This document shows, piece by piece, positions 24,052 to 32,677 of a stretch of 64,000 nucleotides of DNA (position 1 is its first letter; each line of letters starts with the position of its first letter). The DNA lies in contig NZ_CP066831.1 of assembly GCF_016598615.1 (NCBI RefSeq), positions 5,518,001 to 5,582,000 on the forward strand, given 5' to 3'. The translations under genes were made by a program, and so were the position numbers. The DNA is from Streptomyces liliifuscus (GTDB lineage: Bacteria; Actinomycetota; Actinomycetes; Streptomycetales; Streptomycetaceae). The notes under the pieces are model-generated. The model did not search any database, was not told where the DNA came from, and worked only from the letters and a program-made list of their open reading frames with translations.

Positions 24052-25052
24052 CCACCGTCGCGGTGAAGCCGGCCACCATGGCGCAGGCCCTCGGGCGCGC
24101 CCTGCGGGACGCCATGGCCGACGACCCGACCGTGCACGTCATGGGCGAGGACGTCGGCACCCTCGGCGGAGTCTTCCGCGTCACCGACGGGCTCGCCAAG
24201 GAGTTCGGCGAGGACCGGGTCACGGACACACCGCTCGCCGAGGCGGGCATCCTCGGTACGGCCGTCGGCATGGCCATGTACGGGCTCAGGCCGGTCGTGG
24301 AGATGCAGTTCGACGCCTTCGCCTACCCGGCCTTCGAGCAGCTGATCTCGCACGTGGCCCGCATGCGCAACCGCACGCGCGGGGCGATGCCGCTGCCCAT
24401 CACCGTGCGCGTGCCCTACGGGGGCGGCATCGGCGGCGTCGAGCACCACAGCGACTCCTCCGAGGCGTACTACATCGCGACCCCGGGCCTCCATGTCGTC
24501 ACACCCGCGACGGTCGCCGACGCGTACGGGCTGCTGCGCGCCGCCATCGCCTCCGACGACCCGGTCGTCTTTCTGGAACCCAAGCGCCTGTACTGGTCGA
24601 AGGACACCTGGAACCCCGACGAGCCGCAGGCCGTGGACCCGATCGGCCGCGCGGTCGTGCGGCGCCACGGCCGCAGCGCCACGCTCATCACGTACGGGCC
24701 GTCGGTGCCCGTCTGCATGGAGGCCGCCGAGGCGGCCCGGGCCGAGGGCTGGGACCTCGAAGTCGTCGACCTGCGCTCCCTGGTGCCGTTCGACGACGAG
24801 ACGGTCTCCGCGTCCGTACGACGCACCGGGCGGGCCGTCGTCGTGCACGAGTCGGGCGGCTTCGGCGGGCCCGGCGGGGAGATCGCCGCGCGGGTCACCG
24901 AGCGGTGCTTCCACTACCTGGAGGCGCCGGTGCTGCGCGTGGCCGGGTTCGACATCCCGTATCCGCCGCCGATGCTGGAGCGCCACCATCTGCCCGGCGT
25001 CGACCGGATCCTGGACGCGGTGGCGCGGCTGCAGTGGGAGGCACAGAGCTGA
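24048..25052 (+). CDS. bkdB: Branched-chain 2-oxoacid dehydrogenase E1 beta
   Basis: The 334-residue partner of BkdA in the alpha2-beta2 E1 complex. Family segments include MGEDVGTLGGVFRVTDGLAKEFG, EMQFDAFAYPAFEQLI and RVPYGGGIGGVEHHSDSSEA, which shapes the ThDP pocket. The ATG overlaps the bkdA stop and its TGA shares one base with the bkdC ATG (TGATG), so the three subunits are translationally coupled. Confidence 0.94.
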   Translation: MTTVAVKPATMAQALGRALRDAMADDPTVHVMGEDVGTLGGVFRVTDGLAKEFGEDRVTDTPLAEAGILGTAVGMAMYGLRPVVEMQFDAFAYPAFEQLISHVARMRNRTRGAMPLPITVRVPYGGGIGGVEHHSDSSEAYYIATPGLHVVTPATVADAYGLLRAAIASDDPVVFLEPKRLYWSKDTWNPDEPQAVDPIGRAVVRRHGRSATLITYGPSVPVCMEAAEAARAEGWDLEVVDLRSLVPFDDETVSASVRRTGRAVVVHESGGFGGPGGEIAARVTERCFHYLEAPVLRVAGFDIPYPPPMLERHHLPGVDRILDAVARLQWEAQS

Positions 25053-26596
25053 TGGCACAGGTCCTGGAATTCAAGCTGCCCGACCTCGGTGAGGGGCTCA
25101 CCGAGGCCGAGATCGTTCGCTGGCTCGTCCAGGTCGGCGATGTCGTCGCCGTCGACCAGCCCGTCGTCGAGGTGGAGACGGCCAAGGCGATGGTCGAGGT
25201 CCCCTGCCCGTACGGCGGCGTGGTCACGGCCCGCTACGGCGAAGAGGGCACCGAACTGCCCGTCGGCTCCCCGCTGCTGACGGTCGCGGTGGGGGCACCG
25301 GCCTCCGGCGCATCGGCTTCCGGCCCGATTGCTTCCGACTCCGAGGACGAGGGCTCCGGGAACGTACTCGTGGGCTACGGCACGCAGGCGCCTCCGGCGC
25401 GGCGCGGACGGCTGCGGCCGTCGGGGGCCGGGGCGGCACCGGGACGGCGGTCACCGGGTTTGTCCGACGGCGGGCCGGGCTCAGGACGGCATAACGGCGC
25501 TGGATCCGGATCCGCCTCCGGAGGCGGATCGGCTGGTGGCCGCCGTGCGGGCCTCCCCGACGCCGACCTGGCCGTGGCGGGGGCGCCCGTCGCTACTGGG
25601 TCCGGCACAGCCACCCGTCGTCCCGTACGGGACGAGGAGCAGGTCGCGGACGGGACCGGTGCCGATGCGGCGCGCCGGACCGACGGTCCCGTACCGGTGA
25701 TCTCCCCGCTCGTGCGCCGGCTGGCCCGGGAGAACGGGCTCGACCTGCGGGAGCTGGCGGGCTCGGGGCCCGACGGGCTGATCACGCGCGCGGACGTCGA
25801 GCACGCCGCGCGGGCCGCCGGGTCCGCCCCGACCGTCGCACGGCCACCACAGATCGCGGCAACCGCGTCCGAACCGGCCCCGACGTCCACCACGTCCACG
25901 CACGCGCGTGGCACCCGTATCCCGCTCAAGGGCGTCCGAGGTGCGGTCGCCGACAAGCTCTCCCGGAGCCGGCGCGAGATCCCCGACGCGACCTGCTGGG
26001 TCGACGCCGACGCCACGGAACTGATGCAAGCGCGCGTGCGGATGAACGAGGCCGGCGGGCCGAAGATCTCACTCCTCGCCCTCCTCGCCCGTATCTGCAC
26101 GGCCGCACTGGCCCGTTTCCCCGAGCTCAACTCGACGGTCGACATGGAAGCCCGGGAGGTCGTCCGGCTCGACGCCGTGCACCTCGGGTTCGCCGCGCAG
26201 ACCGAGCGCGGGCTCGTCGTGCCGGTGGTGAAGGACGCGCACACGCGGGACGCGGAGTCCCTGAGCGCGGAGTTCGCCCGGCTCACGGAGGCGGCACGGA
26301 CCGGGACGCTCACACCGGCGGAACTCACCGGCGGGACCTTCACGTTGAACAACTACGGGGTGTTCGGCGTCGACGGCTCCACCCCGATCATCAACCACCC
26401 CGAGGCGGCCATGCTCGGCGTCGGCCGGATCGTCCCCAAGCCCTGGGTGCACGAGGGCGAGCTGGCGGTGCGGCAGGTCGTGCAGCTCTCGCTCACCTTC
26501 GACCACCGGGTGTGCGACGGCGGCACGGCGGGCGGATTCCTCCGGTATGTGGCGGACTGTGTGGAACAGCCCGCGGTCCTGCTGCGGACCCTGTAG
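25052..26596 (+). CDS. bkdC: Dihydrolipoamide acyltransferase E2 (branched-chain)
   Basis: A 514-residue E2 core subunit. An N-terminal lipoyl domain carries lipoyl-lysine K45 in VETAKAMV. A long Gly/Ser/Pro linker follows, then the peripheral-subunit-binding domain (SPLVRRLARENGLDLREL), a second linker, and the catalytic domain ending with HRVCDG (H485, D489), the CoA-acyltransferase active site. It transfers the acyl group from E1 to CoA. No E3 (lpd) gene lies nearby, so lipoamide dehydrogenase must come from elsewhere. Confidence 0.94.
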   Translation: MAQVLEFKLPDLGEGLTEAEIVRWLVQVGDVVAVDQPVVEVETAKAMVEVPCPYGGVVTARYGEEGTELPVGSPLLTVAVGAPASGASASGPIASDSEDEGSGNVLVGYGTQAPPARRGRLRPSGAGAAPGRRSPGLSDGGPGSGRHNGAGSGSASGGGSAGGRRAGLPDADLAVAGAPVATGSGTATRRPVRDEEQVADGTGADAARRTDGPVPVISPLVRRLARENGLDLRELAGSGPDGLITRADVEHAARAAGSAPTVARPPQIAATASEPAPTSTTSTHARGTRIPLKGVRGAVADKLSRSRREIPDATCWVDADATELMQARVRMNEAGGPKISLLALLARICTAALARFPELNSTVDMEAREVVRLDAVHLGFAAQTERGLVVPVVKDAHTRDAESLSAEFARLTEAARTGTLTPAELTGGTFTLNNYGVFGVDGSTPIINHPEAAMLGVGRIVPKPWVHEGELAVRQVVQLSLTFDHRVCDGGTAGGFLRYVADCVEQPAVLLRTL

Positions 26597-26622
26597 CCCC
26601 CTCGGCCCGTACGACCTCGTCA

Positions 26623-26655
26623 CCACCCCCGTCCACATGCTGTGCGCGGGGGTGG
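26623..26655 (+). terminator. Hairpin after bkdC
   Basis: CCACCCCCG and CGGGGGTGG form a perfect 9-bp stem with a 15-nt loop, 27 nt after the bkdC stop. It separates the operon from the mobA-like gene. Confidence 0.5.
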
Positions 26656-26686
26656 AAATGATCCATCGGGCGCCCATACTCGGGGG

Positions 26687-27751
26687 GTGACCGCGTACGA
26701 GCCTCCCAGCGCACCCGGTTCTTCCGGCGTACCCGGTTCCTCCGGCGCGGCCGGTACGGACGGCCGGGACATGGACGGCCATGATGCCGTCGTGCTCGCC
26801 GGCGGTGCCGCCCGCCGCCTCGGCGGGGCGGACAAGCCCGGCGTTCGCGTGGGCGGCCGCGCGCTGCTCGACCGCGTCCTGGCGGCCTGCTCCGGCGCGG
26901 CCACCACCGTGGTCGTCGCGGAACCCCGGCCCACCGCGCGTCCGGTGGAGTGGGCGCGCGAGGACCCGCCCGGCGGGGGCCCGCTGGCCGCCCTCGACGC
27001 CGGCCTTGCGCACACCGCCGCCGCGTACGTCGTGGTGCTCTCCGCCGACCTGCCGTTCCTGGACGAGGGGACGGTCGAGCGGCTGCTGACCGCTCTTCAG
27101 GACGCAGGTACGGAGGGCGTGTTGCTCACCGACTCCGACGGCCGCGACCAGCCGCTCGTGGCCGCGTACCGGAGTGTGGCGCTGCGCCGCGGGCTGGCCG
27201 CCCTCCGGGCCGAGCACGGCGAACTGACCGGGCTGCCGCTGCGCCGGCTCACCGGTGCGCTCGAACTGACCCGTATCACCGACCCCGTCGCGTCCTTCGA
27301 CTGCGACACCTGGGACGACATCGCCGCCGCCCGGGCACGTATCAGGGAGCATGGGAACGTGTTGGATGAATGGATCACCGCAGTCAAGGACGAGCTCGGC
27401 ATCGACCTGGACGTCGACACCGGCACCCTGCTCGACCTCGCCCGCGACGCCGCGCACGGCGTGGCCCGCCCGGCGGCACCGCTGACCACGTTCCTCGTGG
27501 GGTACGCGGCCGCGCAGGCCAAGGGGGGCCCCGAGGCGGTCGCGGAGGCCGCCCGCAAGGCGACCGCACTGGCGCTGCGCTGGGCGGCGGAGGCCGACGA
27601 CGGCACCGCACCACCCCCGACGACCCCGTCAGGCACCGGCACCGGCAGCGGGACCGACTCCGGCACCGGGACCGCCGCTCCCGAAGCCGGCACCGGCAGC
27701 GGCACCGACACTGGAACCGCCGCTCCCGAAGCCCGTCGGGACGCCGGATGA
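26687..27751 (+). CDS. mobA: MobA-like molybdenum cofactor nucleotidyltransferase fused to DUF6457
   Basis: This is a 354-residue two-domain protein. Residues about 30-220 are a MobA-type NTP transferase that adds GMP to molybdopterin: AVVLAGGAARRLGGADKPG is the nucleotide-binding motif, and SADLPFLDEG with DQPLVAAYR are further signatures. Residues about 225-305 match DUF6457 (LDEWITAVKDELGIDLD). The tail is a Gly/Thr/Ala repeat encoded by two direct DNA repeats. GTG start at 26687 after a G-rich stretch. The stop overlaps moeA (ATGA), so Mo-cofactor genes are paired. Confidence 0.87.
   Translation: MTAYEPPSAPGSSGVPGSSGAAGTDGRDMDGHDAVVLAGGAARRLGGADKPGVRVGGRALLDRVLAACSGAATTVVVAEPRPTARPVEWAREDPPGGGPLAALDAGLAHTAAAYVVVLSADLPFLDEGTVERLLTALQDAGTEGVLLTDSDGRDQPLVAAYRSVALRRGLAALRAEHGELTGLPLRRLTGALELTRITDPVASFDCDTWDDIAAARARIREHGNVLDEWITAVKDELGIDLDVDTGTLLDLARDAAHGVARPAAPLTTFLVGYAAAQAKGGPEAVAEAARKATALALRWAAEADDGTAPPPTTPSGTGTGSGTDSGTGTAAPEAGTGSGTDTGTAAPEARRDAG
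27638..27733 (+). repeat. Two direct repeats (51 and 45 bp) encoding the MobA tail
   Basis: The units at 27638-27688 and 27689-27733 both begin GGCACCGGCAGCGG and end GCCGCTCCCGAAGCC. They encode GTGSGTD(S/T)GT(GT)AAPEA. The second copy is shorter by 6 nt, keeping the frame. Confidence 0.75.
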
Positions 27752-29166
27752 CCGCCCCGGGGCAGTACGAGGAGGTCGACCTCGACGATCTCGACGTCGA
27801 CGAGGCCCTCGCCCTGGTCAAGGAAGGCGGTGCCCAGGTGCCCGACGGCTCCGGAGCCACTGGAGGTTCCCCCGCCGTGCCCCAGCCGTCACCGCGGGGC
27901 GGGAGCCGCGAGCACGGGGAACACGCCGCCGACGGTACCTCCCGGGCACGCGCGGCCGAGCACGGCCACCACAGGGCCACCCCCTGGCCCGAGGCACGCG
28001 CCCTCGCCGGGCGGGCCCCCCGTCGGCCGGATGCCCCCGTCTCCGTGTCCCTCGACGCCGCACTGGGCCTCGTCCTCGCCGCTCCCCTCGCCGCCCTCAC
28101 GGACCTCCCGTCGTTCGACACCTCCGCGATGGACGGCTGGGCCGTCGCCGGGCCGGGACCCTGGGACGTCCGGGCCGAGGGAGTCCTCGCCGGCCATGCC
28201 GAGCCCGAGCCCCTCACCGACGGCGAGGCCGTCCGTATCGCGACCGGCGCGCGCATTCCGCAGGACGTCACCGCGGTGATCCGCAGCGAGCACGGCCGCA
28301 CCGACGAGAAGGAACGGCTCCACGCGACCCGCGAGGTCGTGCCCGGGCAGGACATCCGCCCCCGGGGCCAGGAGTGCCGCTCAGGCGATCCTCTGCTGCA
28401 GCGCGGCACGGTGGTCACCCCGGCCGTGCTCGGGCTCGCCGCTGCCGCCGGATACGACACCGTCTCGGCCCTCCCCCGGCCCCGCGCCGAAGTCCTCGTC
28501 CTCGGGGACGAGTTGCTCACCGAGGGTCTGCCCCACGACGGGCTGATCCGGGACGCGCTCGGCCCGATGCTGCCGTCCTGGCTGCGCGCGCTCGGCGCGG
28601 ACGTCATCGCCGTGCGCAGGCTCGGCGACGACGCCGAAGCCCTCCGCAAGGCCCTGAAGAACTCCGACGCCGACCTCGTCGTCACCACGGGCGGCACCGC
28701 CGCGGGACCCGTCGACCACGTGCACCCCACCCTGCGCCGCCTCGGCGCCGAACTCCTGGTGGACGGCGTCAAGGTGCGGCCGGGCCACCCCATGCTCCTG
28801 GCCCGCACCAAGGAGAACCAGCACCTCGTCGGCCTCCCCGGCAACCCCCTCGCCGCCGTCTCCGGCCTGCTCACGCTCGCCGAACCCCTCCTGCGCACCC
28901 TCGCGGGACGCGCGGCCCCGGAGACGTACACGCTGCCCCTGAAGGAGACCGTGCACGGCCACCCGTACGACACCCGGCTGATCCCCGTCGTCCTGCGCGA
29001 GGACCGGGCCGTGCCGCTGCACTACAACGGACCGGCCATGCTGCGGGGCATCGCCGTGGCCGACGCGCTCGCGGTCGTGCCGCCCGGCGGGGCGCGCCCC
29101 GGCCAGGAGCTGGAGATTCTTGACCTGCCCTGGGCCACGGCCGGGATCGAGGTGTGTTTCACGTGA
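27748..29166 (+). CDS. moeA: Molybdopterin molybdotransferase MoeA
   Basis: A 472-residue enzyme that inserts molybdenum into molybdopterin. After an unusual acidic, disordered N-terminal extension (about 1-75) come the MoeA domains: LPSFDTSAMDGWAV, RIATGARIP, the MoCF-binding motif VVTTGGTAAGPVDHV, and the C-terminal domain with VGLPGNPLAAV. The last codons and stop (CFT-stop) lie inside a parS palindrome. The following K+-channel gene overlaps by 13 nt. Confidence 0.93.
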   Translation: MTAPGQYEEVDLDDLDVDEALALVKEGGAQVPDGSGATGGSPAVPQPSPRGGSREHGEHAADGTSRARAAEHGHHRATPWPEARALAGRAPRRPDAPVSVSLDAALGLVLAAPLAALTDLPSFDTSAMDGWAVAGPGPWDVRAEGVLAGHAEPEPLTDGEAVRIATGARIPQDVTAVIRSEHGRTDEKERLHATREVVPGQDIRPRGQECRSGDPLLQRGTVVTPAVLGLAAAAGYDTVSALPRPRAEVLVLGDELLTEGLPHDGLIRDALGPMLPSWLRALGADVIAVRRLGDDAEALRKALKNSDADLVVTTGGTAAGPVDHVHPTLRRLGAELLVDGVKVRPGHPMLLARTKENQHLVGLPGNPLAAVSGLLTLAEPLLRTLAGRAAPETYTLPLKETVHGHPYDTRLIPVVLREDRAVPLHYNGPAMLRGIAVADALAVVPPGGARPGQELEILDLPWATAGIEVCFT

Positions 29167-30260
29167 AACTTCCGGGCCAGGACGCGATCGCCCGTCACGC
29201 GGACGAACGCATCGTCACCCGCCGGGTGAAACTGCCTCGCCGACGGGTGGAACATCCGTTGCGGCAGGTCGCCAAGCGGGTCACCATCGCACTGCTCGTG
29301 CTGGTCGGCACCGCCCTCATCGTCTACGCCGACCACGACGGCTACAACGACAACTCCGACGGCTCGGTCGACCTGCTCGACGCCTTCTACTACGCGACCG
29401 TCACGCTCTCCACCACCGGATACGGCGACATCACTCCCGTCAGTGACGCCGCCCGGTTCACCAATATCTTCGTGATCACGCCCTTGCGCGTGATGTTCCT
29501 GATCATCCTGGTCGGCACCACTCTCGAGGTCCTCACCGAACGCACCCGGGAGGAGTGGCGACTGAACCGCTGGAGGACCGCTTTGAGGGAGCACACCGTT
29601 GTCATCGGGTTCGGCACGAAAGGCCGCTCGGCGATTCAGACCGTGTGTGCGACGGGGCTGAAGAAGGAGCAGGTCGTGGTCGTCGATCCCAACTTCAAGG
29701 TGATCGACGCGGCGACGGCCGACGGGTACGCGGGCGTGGTCGGCGACGCCACCCGCAGCGACGTACTGATCCGCGCCGAGGTCCAGCGGGCCCGGCAGAT
29801 CATCATCGCGACCCAGCGCGACGACACCGCCGTGCTGGTCACGCTGACGGCCCGGCAGCTCAACCGGGGGGCGAAGATCGTGGCCGCCGTGCGCGAGGAG
29901 GAGAACGCGCCGCTGCTCAAGCAGTCCGGCGCCGATGCAGTCATCACCAGCGCCAGCGCGGCCGGCCGCCTTCTCGGTCTCTCCGTGCTCAGCCCGAGCG
30001 CGGGCATGGTCATGGAGGACCTCATCCAGCAGGGCAGCGGCCTCGACATCGTCGAACGGCCCGTCATAAAGGCCGAGGTGGGCAAGGGTGCCCGCGAGAC
30101 CGAGGACCTGGTGGTGAGCGTCGTACGAGGACACCGGGTTCTCGGATACGACGATCCCGCCATCGGGAAGCTGCAGTTGACGGACCGTCTGATCACCATC
30201 GTCCGGGTCACCCCGCACACCCAGGTGGCACCGGACATGAGGCCACTGAGGCAGGACTAG
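29154..30260 (+). CDS. Two-helix potassium channel with RCK/TrkA-N domain
   Basis: A 368-residue K+ channel subunit. The first helix is ITIALLVLVGTALIVYA; the pore loop has selectivity filter TTGYGD in TLSTTGYGDITP; the second helix is about residues 100-125. A regulator-of-K-conductance domain follows, with the nucleotide-binding HTVVIGFGTKGRSA and VVGDATRSDVL. It is a tetrameric, MthK-like channel gated by a bound ligand. The start is GTG 29154 or GTG 29163: the first is only 2 nt from CGAGG, the second has better spacing, and both lie in or at the parS site. It overlaps the moeA end. Confidence 0.9.
   Translation: MFHVKLPGQDAIARHADERIVTRRVKLPRRRVEHPLRQVAKRVTIALLVLVGTALIVYADHDGYNDNSDGSVDLLDAFYYATVTLSTTGYGDITPVSDAARFTNIFVITPLRVMFLIILVGTTLEVLTERTREEWRLNRWRTALREHTVVIGFGTKGRSAIQTVCATGLKKEQVVVVDPNFKVIDAATADGYAGVVGDATRSDVLIRAEVQRARQIIIATQRDDTAVLVTLTARQLNRGAKIVAAVREEENAPLLKQSGADAVITSASAAGRLLGLSVLSPSAGMVMEDLIQQGSGLDIVERPVIKAEVGKGARETEDLVVSVVRGHRVLGYDDPAIGKLQLTDRLITIVRVTPHTQVAPDMRPLRQD
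29155..29170. promoter_or_regulatory. parS: parS centromere site inside overlapping coding ends
   Basis: TGTTTCACGTGAAACT matches the ParB-binding consensus TGTTTCACGTGAAACA at 15 of 16 positions and has the complete GTTTCACGTGAAAC core (29156-29169). It covers the moeA stop codon and the first codons of the K+-channel gene. Confidence 0.9.
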
Positions 30261-30307
30261 GGCGGGGACCGGAGCCAGGACCGGACGCCCGGAGTAGCCT
30301 CGCCCGC

Positions 30308-31288
30308 ATGCGAGCGATCACGATTCCTGAACCTGGTGGGCCCGAGGCGCTGGTGTGGGACGAGGTCCCGGATCCGGTGCCCGGCGAGGGCGAAGTGCTG
30401 GTCGAGGTGGCGGCGAGCGCGGTGAACCGTGCCGATCTGCTGCAGCGGCAGGGTTTCTACGATCCGCCGCCCGGCGCGTCCCCGTACCCCGGTCTCGAAT
30501 GCTCCGGGCGGATCGCGGCGGTCGGCGCCGGTGTCTCGGGGTGGGCTGTCGGGGACGAGGTGTGCGCGTTGCTCTCCGGCGGCGGGTACGCCGAGAAGGT
30601 GGCCGTGCCGGCCGGGCAGCTGCTGCCGGTGCCCGAGGGCGTCGGGCTCGACAAGGCGGCCGCACTGCCCGAGGTGACCTGCACGGTCTGGTCCAACATC
30701 TTCATGATCGCCCACCTCCGCCCCGCAGAGACGCTCCTGGTGCACGGCGGAGCGAGCGGCATCGGCACCATGGCGATCCAACTGGCCAAGGCCGTCGGCG
30801 CGAAGGTCGCCGTCACCGCGGGCAGCAAGGAGAAGCTGGACTTCTGCGCCGAGCTGGGCGCGGACGTGCTGATCAACTACCGCGAGCAGGACTTCGTGGA
30901 GGAGATCAAGGCCGCCACCGACGGGGCGGGCGCCGACGTCATCCTCGACAACATGGGCGCCAAGTACCTGGACCGCAACGTCCGGGCCCTCGCGGTCAAC
31001 GGACGGCTCGCGATCATCGGCATGCAGGGCGGCATCAAGGGCGAGCTGAACATCGCGATGCTTCTGGGCAAGCGCGGCGCCGTCACCGCGACCTCGCTGC
31101 GCGCCCGTCCCGCCGGCGAGAAGGCGTCGATCGTCGCGGCCGTACGGGAGCACGTCTGGCCGCTGATCTCCGCGGGGCACGTACGTCCGGTGGTCGACCG
31201 TGAGCTGCCGATGAGTGACGCGGCCGCGGCGCACCGGGTGCTGGAGGAGAGCGGGAACATCGGGAAGGTGCTGCTCACGCTCCCGTAG
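30308..31288 (+). CDS. NAD(P)H quinone oxidoreductase (zeta-crystallin / PIG3-like MDR)
   Basis: A 326-residue zinc-free medium-chain dehydrogenase. Features are VNRADLLQRQGFYDPPPGASPYPGLECSG (PIG3-type N-terminal segment), the NADPH-binding VHGGASGIGTMAIQLAKAVGA near residue 145, and VILDNMGAKYLDRN. It probably reduces quinones one electron at a time; the natural substrate is unknown. It is followed by a strong bidirectional hairpin. Confidence 0.9.
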   Translation: MRAITIPEPGGPEALVWDEVPDPVPGEGEVLVEVAASAVNRADLLQRQGFYDPPPGASPYPGLECSGRIAAVGAGVSGWAVGDEVCALLSGGGYAEKVAVPAGQLLPVPEGVGLDKAAALPEVTCTVWSNIFMIAHLRPAETLLVHGGASGIGTMAIQLAKAVGAKVAVTAGSKEKLDFCAELGADVLINYREQDFVEEIKAATDGAGADVILDNMGAKYLDRNVRALAVNGRLAIIGMQGGIKGELNIAMLLGKRGAVTATSLRARPAGEKASIVAAVREHVWPLISAGHVRPVVDRELPMSDAAAAHRVLEESGNIGKVLLTLP

Positions 31289-31298
31289 GACTCGACGG

Positions 31299-31326
31299 CC
31301 GGGGCGGGACCGCGGTTCCGCCCCGG
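31299..31326. terminator. Bidirectional hairpin terminator
   Basis: CCGGGGCGG (31299-31307) pairs with CCGCCCCGG (31318-31326), extended by GACC/GGTT inside, giving about 13 bp and a tiny loop. It lies exactly between two convergent stop codons. Confidence 0.7.
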
Positions 31327-31327
31327 C

Positions 31328-31861
31328 TCAGCCCCGCCGTACGCGCAGTGCGACGAACGCGAGGCCGAGGCCCAGACCGATGAGGACCAGTCCGCTGCCG
31401 AGGGGCAGGACCCGCAGGACGGGTTCCGAGGCGCGTACGTGGCGGCCGGCGGCCTGCTCGGCGTCGACGGGCTCCTGGGACCGTGGCGCGGTGTTCCCGG
31501 GCGTCTCGGGGCTCTCGGGAGCGACAGCGCCCTCGGACTGCTCGCCGTCCGCTGGACCGTCCGGGTGACCGACCCCGGCGTCCTCCTCCCGCGCCTCCTC
31601 CGGCACGTCGTCCCGAGTCCCGTCCTGGGCCTCGTACCGCGCTTCCTCTTCCTCTGTCTCTTCCCCTGTCTCCTCCTCCGTCGGCGCGGGGAGCCGGCCC
31701 GGCCGCTCGCGTCCTTCTCCGGCCCGGCTGCCCGCCCGTGACTCGCCGGGCGCGGGTTCGTACGAGGAGACGTGGGGGACGGCGTACGACATCGGAGCGG
31801 GGCCTGCCAGCAGGACCAGCACCAGGCCGGTCACATGCAGGGGGCGGAGCCATGGAGTCAC
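31328..31861 (-). CDS. Small secreted/anchored hypothetical protein, Glu/Pro-rich
   Basis: A 177-residue protein I do not recognise. The N-terminus looks like a signal peptide or anchor (TPWLRPLHVTGLVLVLLAGPAPMSYA). The middle is a disordered Glu/Ala/Arg-rich stretch. The C-terminus has a second hydrophobic helix (GSGLVLIGLGLGLAFVAL) and a short RVRRG tail, like a C-terminal membrane anchor with its basic stop. GTG at 31861 is chosen because AGGAGG lies about 10 nt upstream; the frame is open 75 nt further up without a ribosome site. It is divergent from a PadR gene. Confidence 0.65.
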   Translation of the reverse strand: MTPWLRPLHVTGLVLVLLAGPAPMSYAVPHVSSYEPAPGESRAGSRAGEGRERPGRLPAPTEEETGEETEEEEARYEAQDGTRDDVPEEAREEDAGVGHPDGPADGEQSEGAVAPESPETPGNTAPRSQEPVDAEQAAGRHVRASEPVLRVLPLGSGLVLIGLGLGLAFVALRVRRG

Positions 31862-32015
31862 GTCGGTGACCCCCTCCTGGTGCGCAGGAACCAAGATCGA
31901 CGGCACCAGAGTCACACGGGGCGCCCGCACCGGCATCTCGGTCGCGCGGTGCCGAAGCGGTCACCCTCAGTGACACCCTTGGCGTGCACAGATGTACGGG
32001 GTAGAGATACCGGTT

Positions 32016-32591
32016 ATGTCGATACGTCACGGTCTGCTGGCGCTTCTGGAGCGTGGGCCGCGCTACGGTTCACGGCTGCGCACCGAGTTCGAGGCGCGCA
32101 CCGGCTCCACCTGGCCGCTGAACATCGGCCAGGTCTACACGACGCTGGGCAGACTGGAGCGGGACGGTCTGGTCGTTCAGCAGGGCGCGGACGAGGCCGG
32201 ACACGTGCTGTACGCGCTGACGGAAGCGGGCCGGGCCGAGCTGCGGTCCTGGTTCACACGTCCCGTGGAGCGCACGAACCTGCCGCGTGACGAGCTGGCG
32301 ATCAAGCTGGCCATGGCGGTCGGGGCGCCGGGGGCCGACATACGGGCGATCGTGGAGACACAGCGGCGGTATCTGTCCGAGGCGATGCACACGTACACCC
32401 GGCTGCGGGCGCAGGCGCTCGCGGAGGGCCCCGGGCACCGGGACGAGGTGGCCCGGCTGCTCGTCCTGGAGCATCTCGTCTTCCGCGCGGAGGCCGAGAT
32501 GCGGTGGCTCGACCACTGCGAGGCCCGGCTGCTGCGGCTCGCGGAGGCGGCGGCCACGGATCCGCCGCAGCCGCCTGCGCCGCCGGTCTGA
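32016..32591 (+). CDS. PadR-family transcriptional regulator
   Basis: A 191-residue regulator with the winged-helix PadR domain (MSIRHGLLALLERGPRYGSR, STWPLNIGQVYTTLGRLERDGLV, YALTEAGRAEL) and the C-terminal Vir_act_alpha-like helices for dimerisation. The ATG at 32016 starts exactly where PadR proteins usually start; ATG 31992 is the alternative. No target is adjacent except possibly the divergent membrane protein. Confidence 0.88.
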   Translation: MSIRHGLLALLERGPRYGSRLRTEFEARTGSTWPLNIGQVYTTLGRLERDGLVVQQGADEAGHVLYALTEAGRAELRSWFTRPVERTNLPRDELAIKLAMAVGAPGADIRAIVETQRRYLSEAMHTYTRLRAQALAEGPGHRDEVARLLVLEHLVFRAEAEMRWLDHCEARLLRLAEAAATDPPQPPAPPV

Positions 32592-32677
32592 CGCGCGACG
32601 CCGGTGCGTACATGGTGGATCACGCCCGGGAGGGGGCACCAGGGTGATGAAGTGTGCGGGTGCGAGAGAATGGCGGC

